Origin: Allobosea sp. UNC402CLCol
GTDB lineage: Bacteria; Pseudomonadota; Alphaproteobacteria; Rhizobiales; Beijerinckiaceae
Direction of reading: 5' to 3'
DNA length: 64,000 nt
Assembly: GCF_000745475.1 (NCBI RefSeq)
Contig: NZ_JQJJ01000009.1
Coordinates: forward strand, 62,001 to 126,000
The notes beneath the pieces were generated by a model. That model searched no databases. It saw only the letters and a program-made list of their open reading frames with translations, and was not told the origin of the DNA. The translations under genes were made by a program, and so were the position numbers. This document shows, one piece after another, positions 9,077-17,400 of the stretch (within the stretch, counting starts at the first letter, position 1; each line of letters opens with the position of its first letter).

Positions 9077-10944
9077 CACGCCTTCCCGATCCGCTTGGCC
9101 TTCTCGGCGTCGTACCACCAGGTTCCCGGAGCGCCGGAGCTGAATTTCGGCTTGGTCTGCGGCCGGTCGAACATATCCCAATGGGCGAGCCAGACCTCGT
9201 CGTTCCACCACATCGGGATCCAGTAGCGGCCGGCGCGAAGCAGCCGGTCGAGGCATTTCGCGGCGGTGACGGCGTCGGCATAGCTATGCGCCTGGCCGAT
9301 CTTCTCGATCATCGCATCGACCGCCGGGTCGCTGATGCCGTTCTGGTTGCGCGAGCCGCGCGTCTTGGCCGCTTCCGAGCCATAAACGATGCGCAGCGTG
9401 TCGCTCGGAATGGCGCTGCCGCTGAGCGCGCGCGTGATCATGTCGAAATCGAACTCGTCGAGGCGGCGCTGATACTGGGCGGGGTCGACGAAGCGCGAGG
9501 TGGCGTTGATGCCGAGCCGCTTGAGATTCGCCTGGAAGGGCTGGGTATGCGGCTGCAGCGCCGGGTTCGAATCGAGGAACTCGATCTCGAAGGGCTGCCC
9601 GTTCGGCAGCTTGAGCACATTGCCCTCGCGCTTGCAGCCGGCGGCGCGCAGCATCTCGTCGGCCTTGCGCAGCAGGTTGCGATCGCTGCCCGAGCCGTCC
9701 GAGACCGGCGGCAGCCAGGGCTCGCCGAAGACTTCGTCCGGCACCTTGCCGCGCCAGGGCTCGAGCAGTGCGAGTTCTGCGGGCGAGGGCTTGCCGACGG
9801 CCTTCGAATCCGAGTTCTCGAAATAGGAGGTCAGCCGCTCGTAGAAGCCGAACATGATGTTCTTGCGCGTCCACTCGAAGTCGAATGCGAGGCCCAGCGC
9901 TTCGCGGACGCGCGGATCGGCGAATTTCTCGCGGCGCAGATTATAGATCCAGCCTTGCGAGGCCACCGGTTCCGTCCGCGGCAGGGACTCCTTCCTGACC
10001 TTGCCCTCCTTCAGCGCCGGGAAGTCGTATCCGGTCGCCCAGATGCGTGAGGTGAACTCCTCCTGAAAGGTGATGACACCGCTCTTGAAGCCCTCGAACG
10101 CCACCTGCCGGTCGCGGAAATATTCCCAGCGCACCCGGTCGAAATTATTGGTGCCGACATTCACCGGCAGGTCCTTGCCCCAGTAATCCGGCAGGCGCTC
10201 GAACTCGATGAAGCGGCCTTGCTCGAAGCGCCCGACCTTGTAGGGGCCGGAACCGAGCGGCGCTTCCAGTGTCGCGGCGGTGAAATCCCGCGTCGACCAG
10301 TATTTTTCGGAGAAGACCGGCAGGCTTGCGACGACCAGATGCAGGTCGCGGCTGCGCTTCGGCGACAACTGCACGATGGCGATGTCGTCGCCCTCGGCGC
10401 TGGCCGAGACCATCTCGTTCAGCGTCAGCCGGTAGGAGGGGTGGCCCTTCTCCTTGAGGATGTTGAGCGAGAAGGCGACATCCTTCGCCGTGACGCGCGA
10501 ACCGTCCTGGAATTTCGCCTCGGGCCTGAGGCGGAAGCGATAGGTCAGCCTGTCGGCGGAGACCGCGACGCTCTTGGCCAGGAGCCCGTAGAGCGAGCCC
10601 GGCTCGTCGCCCGAACCGGCCATCAGGCTGTCGAAGCAGGCATCCATGCCGGCCGCACCGTCGCCCTGCAGCACGAAGGTGTTGAGCGTGTTGAAGGTGT
10701 CGAAGCTCTGGTTGCCGCCGGCCTGCTTGATCTGCAGGGTCAGCGTGCCGCCTTTCGGCGCCTGCGGGTTCACATAGGGGAAATGTGGGAAATCCGGCGG
10801 CAGGCCGAGCTCGCCGAAGGTCGAGAGCCCGTGCGATTCGGCTTCCTGTGCGAGCACCGTCCCGGACAGTTCCGGCAAAGCGGCCGTTGCCGCCATGACG
10901 CCTCCGGCTTCGAGCAGCCTGCGGCGTGTGATGCGCATCGCCAT
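9076..10944 (-). CDS. yejA: Peptide ABC transporter substrate-binding protein, Tat-exported
   Basis: 622 residues from the ATG at 10944. A longer reading frame upstream to 11052 lacks a sensible leader, so I start at the residue giving a twin-arginine signal (RITRRRLLEAGG) followed by a hydrophobic stretch and an AQA-like cleavage region. The mature protein has the SBP family 5 pattern, starting HGLSTFGELGLPPDFPHFPY, typical of YejA-type binding proteins. A GGAG site lies about 12 bp upstream of the start. It captures oligopeptides in the periplasm for YejB/E/F. First gene of the operon; the promoter must lie in 10945-11054. Confidence 0.92.
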   Translation of the reverse strand: MAMRITRRRLLEAGGVMAATAALPELSGTVLAQEAESHGLSTFGELGLPPDFPHFPYVNPQAPKGGTLTLQIKQAGGNQSFDTFNTLNTFVLQGDGAAGMDACFDSLMAGSGDEPGSLYGLLAKSVAVSADRLTYRFRLRPEAKFQDGSRVTAKDVAFSLNILKEKGHPSYRLTLNEMVSASAEGDDIAIVQLSPKRSRDLHLVVASLPVFSEKYWSTRDFTAATLEAPLGSGPYKVGRFEQGRFIEFERLPDYWGKDLPVNVGTNNFDRVRWEYFRDRQVAFEGFKSGVITFQEEFTSRIWATGYDFPALKEGKVRKESLPRTEPVASQGWIYNLRREKFADPRVREALGLAFDFEWTRKNIMFGFYERLTSYFENSDSKAVGKPSPAELALLEPWRGKVPDEVFGEPWLPPVSDGSGSDRNLLRKADEMLRAAGCKREGNVLKLPNGQPFEIEFLDSNPALQPHTQPFQANLKRLGINATSRFVDPAQYQRRLDEFDFDMITRALSGSAIPSDTLRIVYGSEAAKTRGSRNQNGISDPAVDAMIEKIGQAHSYADAVTAAKCLDRLLRAGRYWIPMWWNDEVWLAHWDMFDRPQTKPKFSSGAPGTWWYDAEKAKRIGKA

Positions 10945-11054
10945 CGTCTCGCGTCTCCTTCTCCGATTCGCCTGTTCCTTGTCGCCCGTGGGCGCCGGAA
11001 CGGCAATGGCGGTGATTATCGCCATGGTGAAGGCGGGAGCAGGGCACCGCAAGC

Positions 11055-11077
11055 AAAAGCCGGGCGTTAAGCCCGGC
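11055..11077 (-). terminator. Intrinsic terminator after the cytochrome c gene
   Basis: Read on the minus strand, a 7-bp GC stem (GCCGGGC / GCCCGGC) with a 5-base loop is followed directly by TTTT. It lies 36 bp downstream of the cytochrome c stop codon and upstream of yejA, so it separates the two transcripts. Confidence 0.75.
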
Positions 11078-11112
11078 TCGGAAGGGTCAGCGAGAGGTGA
11101 GATCGAAACCGA

Positions 11113-11628
11113 TCACTTCAACGTGCTGAGATAGGCGATCACGTCGGCGCGGGTCTGGGGATTGCTGATGCCGGCGAAGGACATCGCGGTGCCCGCGACA
11201 TAGGCCTTCGGGTTCTTCAGGAAGTGGTCGAGCCCGTCGGCATCCCAGGTCTTGTCGTTGCGGCCTTTCATCGCAGCCGAGTAGCCGAAGCCCTCGACGG
11301 TGCCCTCGTTGCGGCCGACGACGCCGAAGAGATGCGGGCCGACCTTGTTGGCGCCGCCCTTCTCGAAGGTGTGGCAGGCCTTGCAGGCGGCGGTCGCCTT
11401 CTCGCCCTTGGCCGGGTCGGCCTTGGCGAGGCGGTCGGCGATCGGCGGATCTTCCACGGCCGCGGGAGCGGCGCCGCCGGCGGAGGCCGGCTCGGCGCTG
11501 GGAAGGTCGTAGCCCGGCACGGCCGGCTTATGCGGCGTGAAGGCGATTCCGGCGACCATCTGGAGACCCATCACCGCGAGGAGCGTGGACAGAACCGCGC
11601 CGGCGATCTTGTTGGCTTCGATATTCAT
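11113..11628 (-). CDS. Membrane-anchored c-type cytochrome (CycM-like)
   Basis: 171 residues. An uncleaved N-terminal anchor helix (about residues 9-30) is followed by a Pro/Ala-rich linker and a class I cytochrome c domain with one heme site CKACH near residue 82. Downstream signatures are VGPHLFGVVGR and the axial-Met region TAMSFAGI. This matches the CycM/cytochrome c552 type, which carries electrons from the bc1 complex to terminal oxidase while tethered to the membrane. Divergent from kdsB and terminated by a clear hairpin. The symbol cycM is plausible but not given because paralogues exist. Confidence 0.9.
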   Translation of the reverse strand: MNIEANKIAGAVLSTLLAVMGLQMVAGIAFTPHKPAVPGYDLPSAEPASAGGAAPAAVEDPPIADRLAKADPAKGEKATAACKACHTFEKGGANKVGPHLFGVVGRNEGTVEGFGYSAAMKGRNDKTWDADGLDHFLKNPKAYVAGTAMSFAGISNPQTRADVIAYLSTLK

Positions 11629-11832
11629 CGTATCCGAACCCTGGACCCTCCGCGGCCGAGGCGCGGGAGACGAGATAGAGCCTTAGCCGAAGTCTTGAAC
11701 GCCTCCAGCCTCGGATGCTGCTTAACCGCTTTGCGCGCCCGATTGCAACTCGTATAAGCGCGCTTCGTTTTGAGACCTTTCGACGCTGCTTCCCGTCCCG
11801 AAGCGGCATCCCAGCCGGACCCGCCGCCGATC

Positions 11833-12567
11833 ATGCCGAATCCGCTGATTCTGATCCCCGCCCGCATGCAGTCGACCCGCCTGCCGGGCAAGCCGCTCGC
11901 CGACATCCATGGCGAGCCGATGATCGTGCATGTCTGGCGCCGTGCGATGGAGACGGGGCTCGGACCCGTCGTGGTCGCCACCGACACGCCCGAGATCGTC
12001 GCGGCTGTGGAAAAAGCGGGCGGCCGCGCCGCCCTAACGCGCTCCGATCATCCCTCCGGCTCCGACCGCATCAAGGAGGCCGCCGACATCGTCGATCCGC
12101 AGGGCCGCCATGACGTCATCGTCAACGTCCAGGGCGACCTGCCGACCATCGACCCGCAGGTGATCATCGCCTCGGTGGCGCCGCTGGAGGATCCCGCGGT
12201 CGACATCGTCACGCTGGCCGCCGTGATCACGCGCGAGGAGGAGAAGACCGAGTCCAGCGTGGTCAAGGCGATCGGCAGCGAGATCGGCCCCGGCCGGATG
12301 CGGGCGCTCTATTTCACCCGCGTCACCGCGCCGGGCGGGGAGGGGCCGCTCTATCATCATATCGGCCTCTACACCTATCGCCGCAGCGCGCTCGACCGCT
12401 TCGTTTCGCTGCCGCCTTCGCCGCTGGAGAAGCGCGAGCGCCTCGAGCAGCTGCGCGCGGTCGAGGACGGCATGCGCATCGACATCATCGTCGTCGACGA
12501 TGTGCCGCTCGGCGTCGACACGCCCCATGATCTCGATCGCGCCCGCGCGATCCTGAAGTCCCGCTGA
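11833..12567 (+). CDS. kdsB: 3-deoxy-manno-octulosonate cytidylyltransferase (CMP-KDO synthetase)
   Basis: 244 residues starting [20 protein letters not shown], the conserved nucleotide-binding N-terminus of KdsB. It activates KDO with CTP for the lipopolysaccharide inner core in the cytosol. Other family motifs are [31 protein letters not shown] and the C-terminal [11 protein letters not shown]. Length is normal for the family. The reading frame extends upstream to 11770 but that part shows no family similarity, so the ATG at 11833 is preferred. It is followed 80 bp later by pheA with an inverted repeat between. Confidence 0.95.
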   Translation: MPNPLILIPARMQSTRLPGKPLADIHGEPMIVHVWRRAMETGLGPVVVATDTPEIVAAVEKAGGRAALTRSDHPSGSDRIKEAADIVDPQGRHDVIVNVQGDLPTIDPQVIIASVAPLEDPAVDIVTLAAVITREEEKTESSVVKAIGSEIGPGRMRALYFTRVTAPGGEGPLYHHIGLYTYRRSALDRFVSLPPSPLEKRERLEQLRAVEDGMRIDIIVVDDVPLGVDTPHDLDRARAILKSR

Positions 12568-12569
12568 AG

Positions 12570-12611
12570 CCGTTCCGGCGAAGCCGCATCGCGGCTGCGT
12601 GTTCGGAACGG
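12570..12611 (+). repeat. Nested inverted repeat between kdsB and pheA
   Basis: An outer 8-bp inverted repeat (CCGTTCCG / CGGAACGG) encloses an inner 6-bp one (AGCCGC / GCGGCT, 3-base loop). It starts 2 bp after the kdsB stop. No T-run follows, so it may be a weak or processing hairpin rather than a simple terminator. Confidence 0.55.
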
Positions 12612-12647
12612 CGCCAGAACAAGAAGCTGAGGAGCCTGAGTACCCCC

Positions 12648-13502
12648 ATGTCCTTCGTCGTGTCCTACCAGGGTGAGCCCGGAGCCTTCTCCTCGCAGGC
12701 GGCTCTCCAGGTGTTTCCGGACTGCGAGCTCCTGCCTTGCCCCACCTTCGAGGACGCGCTCTCAGCCGTCAGCGACGGCAAGGCCCGCTATGGCATGATC
12801 CCGATCGACAATTCGATCGCCGGCCGCGTCGCCGACATCCATCATCTGCTGCCGCGCTCGGGCCTGCACATCATCGGCGAGCACTTCCTGCCGATCCGCT
12901 TCCATCTGATGGGCGTCGAGGGCGCGACGCTGGCGACGGTCAAGGTGGTGCAGAGCCACATCCATGCGCTCGGCCAGTGTCGCAAGATCATCCGCAAGCT
13001 CGGCCTCAAGGCCGAGGTCGCGGCCGATACGGCCGGTTCCGCCCGGCAGGTGGCCGAGACCGGCGACGTGACGCGCGCCGCCATCGCCCCGCGCATCGCG
13101 GCGGAGGTCTATGGCCTCAACATCCTGATGGAGGACATCGAGGACGAGAAGCACAACACCACCCGCTTCGTCGTGCTCTCGAAATACCCGGAATATGCCC
13201 GCCAGGGCGCGGGTAAGACCGTGACGACGCTGATGTTCCGCGTCCGCAACATTCCCGCCGCGCTCTACAAGGCGATGGGCGGCTTCGCCACCAACGGCAT
13301 CAACATGACAAAGCTCGAGAGCTACATGGTCGACGGCCTGTTCGCCGCCACGATGTTCTACGCCGATGTCGAGGGGCATCCGGACGACCCGGCGCTGCGG
13401 CGCGCGCTCGATGAACTCTCCTATTTCTCCAAGGAGATGAAGATCATGGGCGTCTATCCGGCGAGCGATTTCCGCTCGACCATCGAAGAGCCGGCGGAGT
13501 AG
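12648..13502 (+). CDS. pheA: Prephenate dehydratase
   Basis: 284 residues. It converts prephenate to phenylpyruvate in phenylalanine synthesis. The catalytic PDT domain begins SYQGEPGAFSSQAA and includes MIPIDNSIAGRVADIHHLL and the TTRF motif (residues about 175-178) needed for activity. A C-terminal ACT domain (about residues 195-275), with ATNGINMTKLESY, gives phenylalanine feedback inhibition. Monofunctional, without a chorismate mutase domain. A separate chorismate mutase starts at 63579, which fits a split pathway. The gene follows kdsB, a neighbourhood common in Hyphomicrobiales. Confidence 0.96.
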   Translation: MSFVVSYQGEPGAFSSQAALQVFPDCELLPCPTFEDALSAVSDGKARYGMIPIDNSIAGRVADIHHLLPRSGLHIIGEHFLPIRFHLMGVEGATLATVKVVQSHIHALGQCRKIIRKLGLKAEVAADTAGSARQVAETGDVTRAAIAPRIAAEVYGLNILMEDIEDEKHNTTRFVVLSKYPEYARQGAGKTVTTLMFRVRNIPAALYKAMGGFATNGINMTKLESYMVDGLFAATMFYADVEGHPDDPALRRALDELSYFSKEMKIMGVYPASDFRSTIEEPAE

Positions 13503-13599
13503 CGCTCGCGAGGCAGCGGATCGGTCGCTGTCGCCACGCGGCGATTGATCCGCGCCTCCGAAGCGATACCGTCAGGCGGCGGCGCATTTGGGGGCGAGC

Positions 13600-14493
13600 A
13601 TGGCAGATGAGCGATCGGCAACCGCCGAGGTGCAGCGGATTGCGAAGCTGCGGGCTTTCTTCGCGCGTTACGTGGCGTATACGGGCGCCGTTCGCGATCC
13701 GCGCATCGAAGCCGCCTTCGCATCTGTTCCCCGCGAGCCCTTTGCCGGGCCGGGGCCGTGGTTCATCCGCGTCGCCAGCCCGTGGAGGCGGGGTCCCGAG
13801 CGCTCCGGCTACATCGAGACGCCGGATGCCGATCCCGCCTTTCTTTATCAGGATGTCCTGATCGCACTCGATCCGGCGCGGGGTATCAATATCGGCGAGC
13901 CCAGCCTGCATGCGCGCTGCCTCGACTGCGTCGGCGTCCTGCCGGGCGAAACCGTCCTGCAGATCGGTGCGGGGAGCGGCTATTACACGGCGATCCTCGC
14001 CACGCTCGCTGGCCCCGAAGGTCGGGTCTACGCCTATGAGATCGACCCCGCGCTTGCCGAGAGGGCGACGAGCAATCTCGGCCCTTGGCCGCAGGCGAAG
14101 GTGATGGCCCGATCCGGGACGACCGATCCCCTCCCGAAGGCCGACATCGTCTATGTGAATGCCGGGATCAGCCACCCCAGCGTCAACTGGCTCGAAGCCT
14201 TGCACCCGGGCGGCCGGTTGCTGTTCCCGCTACAGGCCGAGACGACGCACGGTGGAATGCTTCTCGTGGAGAAACCACAGGATGATGGATCGTCCTGGCC
14301 TGCTCGCTTCATCTCGCGGGCGAGTTTCATCGCATGCCAGACCGAGCAGAACGCCGAGATCGGCCGCGATCTGGTGGCCGCCTTCCAGCGGGGCGATATC
14401 GAGAGCGTGCAGTCGATCCGCTTCGATGGAGAGCCCGACGACAGCTGCTGGCTCGACGCAGGGAGCTGGTGGCTCTCGACCGCTCCGCCCTGA
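13600..14493 (+). CDS. Protein-L-isoaspartate O-methyltransferase-like SAM-dependent methyltransferase
   Basis: 297 residues from the ATG at 13600. The central region has a Rossmann SAM-binding motif I (VLQIGAGSGYYTAIL, about residue 124) followed by the acidic VYAYEID motif, as in the PCMT family. The protein is longer than classical Pcm (about 210 residues), with an extended N-terminus and a C-terminal tail ending in GSWWLSTAPP. It could repair isoaspartyl residues, or it may be a PCMT-like enzyme of other specificity. It stands alone after pheA on the plus strand. The fold is clear; the substrate is uncertain. Confidence 0.75.
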   Translation: MADERSATAEVQRIAKLRAFFARYVAYTGAVRDPRIEAAFASVPREPFAGPGPWFIRVASPWRRGPERSGYIETPDADPAFLYQDVLIALDPARGINIGEPSLHARCLDCVGVLPGETVLQIGAGSGYYTAILATLAGPEGRVYAYEIDPALAERATSNLGPWPQAKVMARSGTTDPLPKADIVYVNAGISHPSVNWLEALHPGGRLLFPLQAETTHGGMLLVEKPQDDGSSWPARFISRASFIACQTEQNAEIGRDLVAAFQRGDIESVQSIRFDGEPDDSCWLDAGSWWLSTAPP

Positions 14494-14529
14494 ATGCAGC
14501 GGCGGAAAAACCAGGCGGAAACAACCGCC

Positions 14530-14835
14530 TCAGGCCGCCCTGACCGAACTCGCCGGCGCGCCCTTGCCGCGCACCTCTGCCTCCTCGAATTCCGCCTCTG
14601 CGATCGCCCGCCCCAGCGCCGCATGCAGCGCCTTCGCGGTCTCGAGCGTCAATTCGACGCCGGCCCGCGCGCCGACATCGAGCGAAGCGTTGATGAAATC
14701 CAGCGTGACGACATCCGCCAGCGGCGCGTGGCGGGCATGGTCATAGGCGACGACGGCCTGGGTCAGCGAAAACCAGTCATCGCCGCGCTTGGCCATGCCC
14801 TCGACCGGGACGATCTCGACAATCGACGTGCACAT
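14530..14835 (-). CDS. Small conserved protein (resembles DUF6295)
   Basis: 101 residues from the ATG at 14835, starting MCTSIVEIVPVEGMAKRGDDW. A cytosolic alpha/beta protein with no signal peptide or membrane helix. The conserved-looking core is SLTQAVVAYDHARHAPLADV, followed by a segment rich in acidic and aliphatic residues. It resembles the uncharacterised DUF6295 family as I remember it; function unknown. It converges on the methyltransferase gene. Its leader carries a dispersed palindromic repeat 16 bp upstream of the start, which may provide or disturb its promoter. Confidence 0.65.
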   Translation of the reverse strand: MCTSIVEIVPVEGMAKRGDDWFSLTQAVVAYDHARHAPLADVVTLDFINASLDVGARAGVELTLETAKALHAALGRAIAEAEFEEAEVRGKGAPASSVRAA

Positions 14836-14851
14836 GATGGGCCTCCGATAG

Positions 14852-14898
14852 GAGCATTTTCGAGCGAAGTGGATACCGGTTCGCGTGAAGAAAATGCG
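14852..14898. repeat. Dispersed palindromic repeat, copy 1
   Basis: A 47-bp imperfect palindrome with terminal inverted arms GCATTTTC / GAAAATGC and an inner stem GCGAA / TTCGC around the core GTGGATACCGG. Two more copies occur in this window, at 30411-30456 and 48402-48447. It lies between a dienelactone hydrolase gene and the small gene downstream, both on the minus strand. The element is too short to code for a transposase and resembles the intergenic mosaic elements of rhizobial genomes. Confidence 0.85.
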
Positions 14899-14910
14899 AA
14901 AAACAAAAAG

Positions 14911-14954
14911 GTAAGATATTCCCGCGTTTCTCCGAAAACGCGGGAATATCTTAC
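14911..14954 (-). terminator. Strong intrinsic terminator of the dienelactone hydrolase gene
   Basis: A perfect 19-bp inverted repeat (14911-14929 and 14936-14954) with a 6-base loop. On the minus strand it is followed by CTTTTTGTTTTT. The gene's TAA stop (14951-14953) lies inside the stem. It sits directly beside repeat copy 1; the same hairpin-plus-repeat order recurs at 48402-48500. Confidence 0.85.
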
Positions 14955-15697
14955 GACAGATGCTTTCCGAAGAACGCGAAGATCTTGCCCCAGGCGTCCA
15001 TCGCCTGCTCGGGCCGGTAGATCGGGCGATTCCAGTAGAAGAAGCCGTGGCCGGCGCCGTCATAGCGGTGGAACTCGTAAGCCTTGCCGTGCTTCTTCAG
15101 CTCCGCCTCGTGCTGGTTCACCTGCTCCGGGCTCGGCGCGCGGTCCTCATTGCCGAAGATGCCGATGAGGGGACAGGACAGGCCCTCGGTCAGCGTGATC
15201 GGGGAGACCGGCGTCTTGGCGTTGAGATCCTCCGGCGCCATCACGACACGCCCGCCCCAGAGCTCGGCGCAGGCGTCGACGTCGTGCTTCTGGCAGGCAT
15301 AGAGGAAGGCGTGCCGGCCGCCCGAGCAGGAGCCGAAGAGACCGACCTTGCCGTTGTGCTCCTTGAGCGCCCGCACCCATTTCACCGCGCCCTCGGTGTC
15401 GCCGACGACCTGCGCGTCGGGAACGCCGCCCTCGGCGCGCACCCTGGCCGCGACATCGTCGGGATTGCCGGCGCCGGCCCGCTCATAGAGATTCGCGCAG
15501 ATCGCGATGTAGCCGTGATGCGCGAAGCGCCGCGTCGTCTCGATATAGATCTCGCTCCAGCCCGGCAGATGATGGATCAGCACCACGGCCGGAAAGGGTC
15601 CCGGCCCCTCGGGCTTCGCGACATAGGCGGTGATCGGATCGCCCTTGTCTCCGTCGATGGTGACGTTCGTGCAGGTCATGCCCCGGTAGAATGACAT
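14951..15697 (-). CDS. Dienelactone hydrolase family protein
   Basis: 248 residues from the ATG at 15697, chosen because GGAGG lies 7 bp upstream. It is an alpha/beta hydrolase with the DLH nucleophile motif GSCSGG (Cys in place of the usual Ser). The acid and His sites are probably in GNEDRAPSPEQ and DGAGHGFFYW near the C-terminus, and the N-terminal part has AVVLIHHLPG. The family hydrolyses dienelactones and related esters; the substrate here cannot be told from sequence. No catechol pathway genes are adjacent. Upstream lie hpxZ and an amidase on the same strand, 75 bp away. Confidence 0.88.
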   Translation of the reverse strand: MSFYRGMTCTNVTIDGDKGDPITAYVAKPEGPGPFPAVVLIHHLPGWSEIYIETTRRFAHHGYIAICANLYERAGAGNPDDVAARVRAEGGVPDAQVVGDTEGAVKWVRALKEHNGKVGLFGSCSGGRHAFLYACQKHDVDACAELWGGRVVMAPEDLNAKTPVSPITLTEGLSCPLIGIFGNEDRAPSPEQVNQHEAELKKHGKAYEFHRYDGAGHGFFYWNRPIYRPEQAMDAWGKIFAFFGKHLS

Positions 15698-15772
15698 CGG
15701 TGATCCTCCAGCAGTTCCGATCGGCACAGGAAACGCGGTCTTCGAGCCATCTTCATGACGCCGCCATGCGTC

Positions 15773-16174
15773 TCACCAGGGGCGCGGCTCCATCGTCGAG
15801 ACATGGGCGGAGACGACCTTCCAGCCCAGATCGGGAAAGCGCACCCAGCTCTGGCTCTGGCGCCCGATGACGTCGCGGCCCCGGACCTTGAACTCCAGGT
15901 TCACGGTGGCGAGGTCGCGGCCGAGCGTCAGGATTTCCAGCCTGATCCGCTTCTCCTTGATGCCCGGTCCCGGCGGGCGGGCGACGCGGTGCGCGTGGAT
16001 CTCGGAAAAGCCATAGCCGTTCTCGCCGAGAGCGTAGCGGATGGTGTGCGGGCTGTCCCAGAAGGTCGCGTCGAGAACGTCCACGTTCTTATCGATCAGC
16101 GCCTGTTCATAGGCCTCGAAGAGCGCGCTGATCTCGGCGACCACGTCGGGCAGGTTCGGGGTCAGGTCGGTCAC
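15773..16174 (-). CDS. hpxZ: Oxalurate catabolism protein HpxZ-like (AtzH/SnoaL fold)
   Basis: 133 residues, whole length similar to the HpxZ/DUF3225 family: an N-terminal helix with LFEAYEQALIDKNVDVLDATFW, then YGFSEIHAHR and RQSQSWVRFPDLGWKVVSAHVS. The NTF2-like fold suggests a small-subunit or accessory role in amide hydrolysis. In the Klebsiella hpx system it is linked with an AtzE-type amidohydrolase. Here its ATG overlaps the stop of an amidase gene (ATGA at 16171-16174), so the two are made together, but hpxW, hpxX and a purine pathway are not present nearby. Confidence 0.8.
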   Translation of the reverse strand: MTDLTPNLPDVVAEISALFEAYEQALIDKNVDVLDATFWDSPHTIRYALGENGYGFSEIHAHRVARPPGPGIKEKRIRLEILTLGRDLATVNLEFKVRGRDVIGRQSQSWVRFPDLGWKVVSAHVSTMEPRPW

Positions 16175-17349
16175 GCCGCATTCTCCATGGCTTTGGCGAC
16201 GGCGATCAGGCTGGCATCGCTGCCGCGCCCGCCGATGATGGACAGGCCGACAGGCGCCCCGTCGACGGTGGCACCGGGCAGGCTGACCTGCGGATGGCCC
16301 GCCAGGCCGCCCTGTGCGCAGAGGCAGGTGATGCGGTCGCGCAGCGGTTGAAGCTCCGGCAGGGACAGGCCGCGCAACGGCGCCGGGAACGGCGTCGTCG
16401 GCAGGCAGAGGATCGTTCCGACCGGCAGGAGATAACGCAGCCGCGCCCGCGCCTCCTCGCGCATCAGAGCGGCCCAGTTGCGCTCGCTCGCCGGAATCTG
16501 CGAGCCGGCGATCAGTCCGGCGGCGACGCTGAAGGCCATGCGCGGATTGTGCTGCTCGATCCAGGGCTTGAAGGTCTGCCAGGCTTCGGCCGGTTGCAAG
16601 CTGCGCTGGGCCCGCGCCCAGACCGAGAGCCCCTGCGGCGCCATGATCTCTTCACGCGGCGGCGAACCGACGATCCGCGCCAGCCGCTCGACCATGGGCT
16701 GCAAGGCGGCGGCGACCTCCGGGTCGGCGAAGCCGAAGGCGTCCGCGGCGATGAGGAGTTTCGTCGGCAAACGACCTGGTTCCTCGCCCAGCATCACCGT
16801 GCCGACGCGCGCGAAGGTCGCCGCGTCGCGTGCGAACCATCCGGCTGTGTCGGAGCTCGGCGCCTGCGGCATCAGCCCGGTCAGGTCGAGCCGGCCATGA
16901 GTCGGCCGGATGCCGTAGAGGCCGCAGAAGCTCGCCGGCACGCGCATCGAGCCGCCCGTATCGGTTCCGAGAGCGGTATCGCACAGGCCGGCGGCGACGG
17001 CGGCGGCCGAGCCGGAGGAGGAGCCGCCCGGCACGCGCTCGGGTGCGGCGCTGTTGAGCGGTGTCCCGTCGAAGGCGCTCTCGCCGAGGATGCCGAGCGA
17101 CACCTCGTCCGTGATCGTCTTGCCGACCAGTTCGGCGCCGGCGTCGAGCAGCCTCTGCACGGCCCAGGCATGGCGTTCGGGCACGGGGTTGGCCCGGGCC
17201 CAGTCGTGATTGCCGCCGCCGGTCGGTATCCCCGCGACATCGAACAGATCCTTGGCCGCGAAGGTCAGGCCCGAAAGCGGCAGGCCCGGCTTGCCGGGAA
17301 TCCGGGCTCGCGGGCCCGGTACGAAGGCGTTGACGGGGTCCGTCGACAT
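16171..17349 (-). CDS. Amidase signature family hydrolase
   Basis: 392 residues from the ATG at 17349. The amidase signature triad is visible: Lys in TFAAKDLFDV near residue 32, the cis-Ser in PGGSSSGSAAAVAAG near residue 108 and the nucleophile Ser in LGTDTGGSMRVPASFCG near residue 133. The protein is short for the family (usual 450-500). It lacks the long C-terminal insert and in this resembles the AMI1 (indole-3-acetamide hydrolase) type more than GatA. It is coupled to hpxZ, which suggests it serves as the catalytic partner of that small protein. The substrate could be oxalurate, biuret-like or an aryl-acetamide. Confidence 0.85.
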   Translation of the reverse strand: MSTDPVNAFVPGPRARIPGKPGLPLSGLTFAAKDLFDVAGIPTGGGNHDWARANPVPERHAWAVQRLLDAGAELVGKTITDEVSLGILGESAFDGTPLNSAAPERVPGGSSSGSAAAVAAGLCDTALGTDTGGSMRVPASFCGLYGIRPTHGRLDLTGLMPQAPSSDTAGWFARDAATFARVGTVMLGEEPGRLPTKLLIAADAFGFADPEVAAALQPMVERLARIVGSPPREEIMAPQGLSVWARAQRSLQPAEAWQTFKPWIEQHNPRMAFSVAAGLIAGSQIPASERNWAALMREEARARLRYLLPVGTILCLPTTPFPAPLRGLSLPELQPLRDRITCLCAQGGLAGHPQVSLPGATVDGAPVGLSIIGGRGSDASLIAVAKAMENAA

Positions 17350-17400
17350 CAAGGCTCCGAAAAGGCTGTTCGTTCGTCGCGACGCTAGGATGCGGAGACC

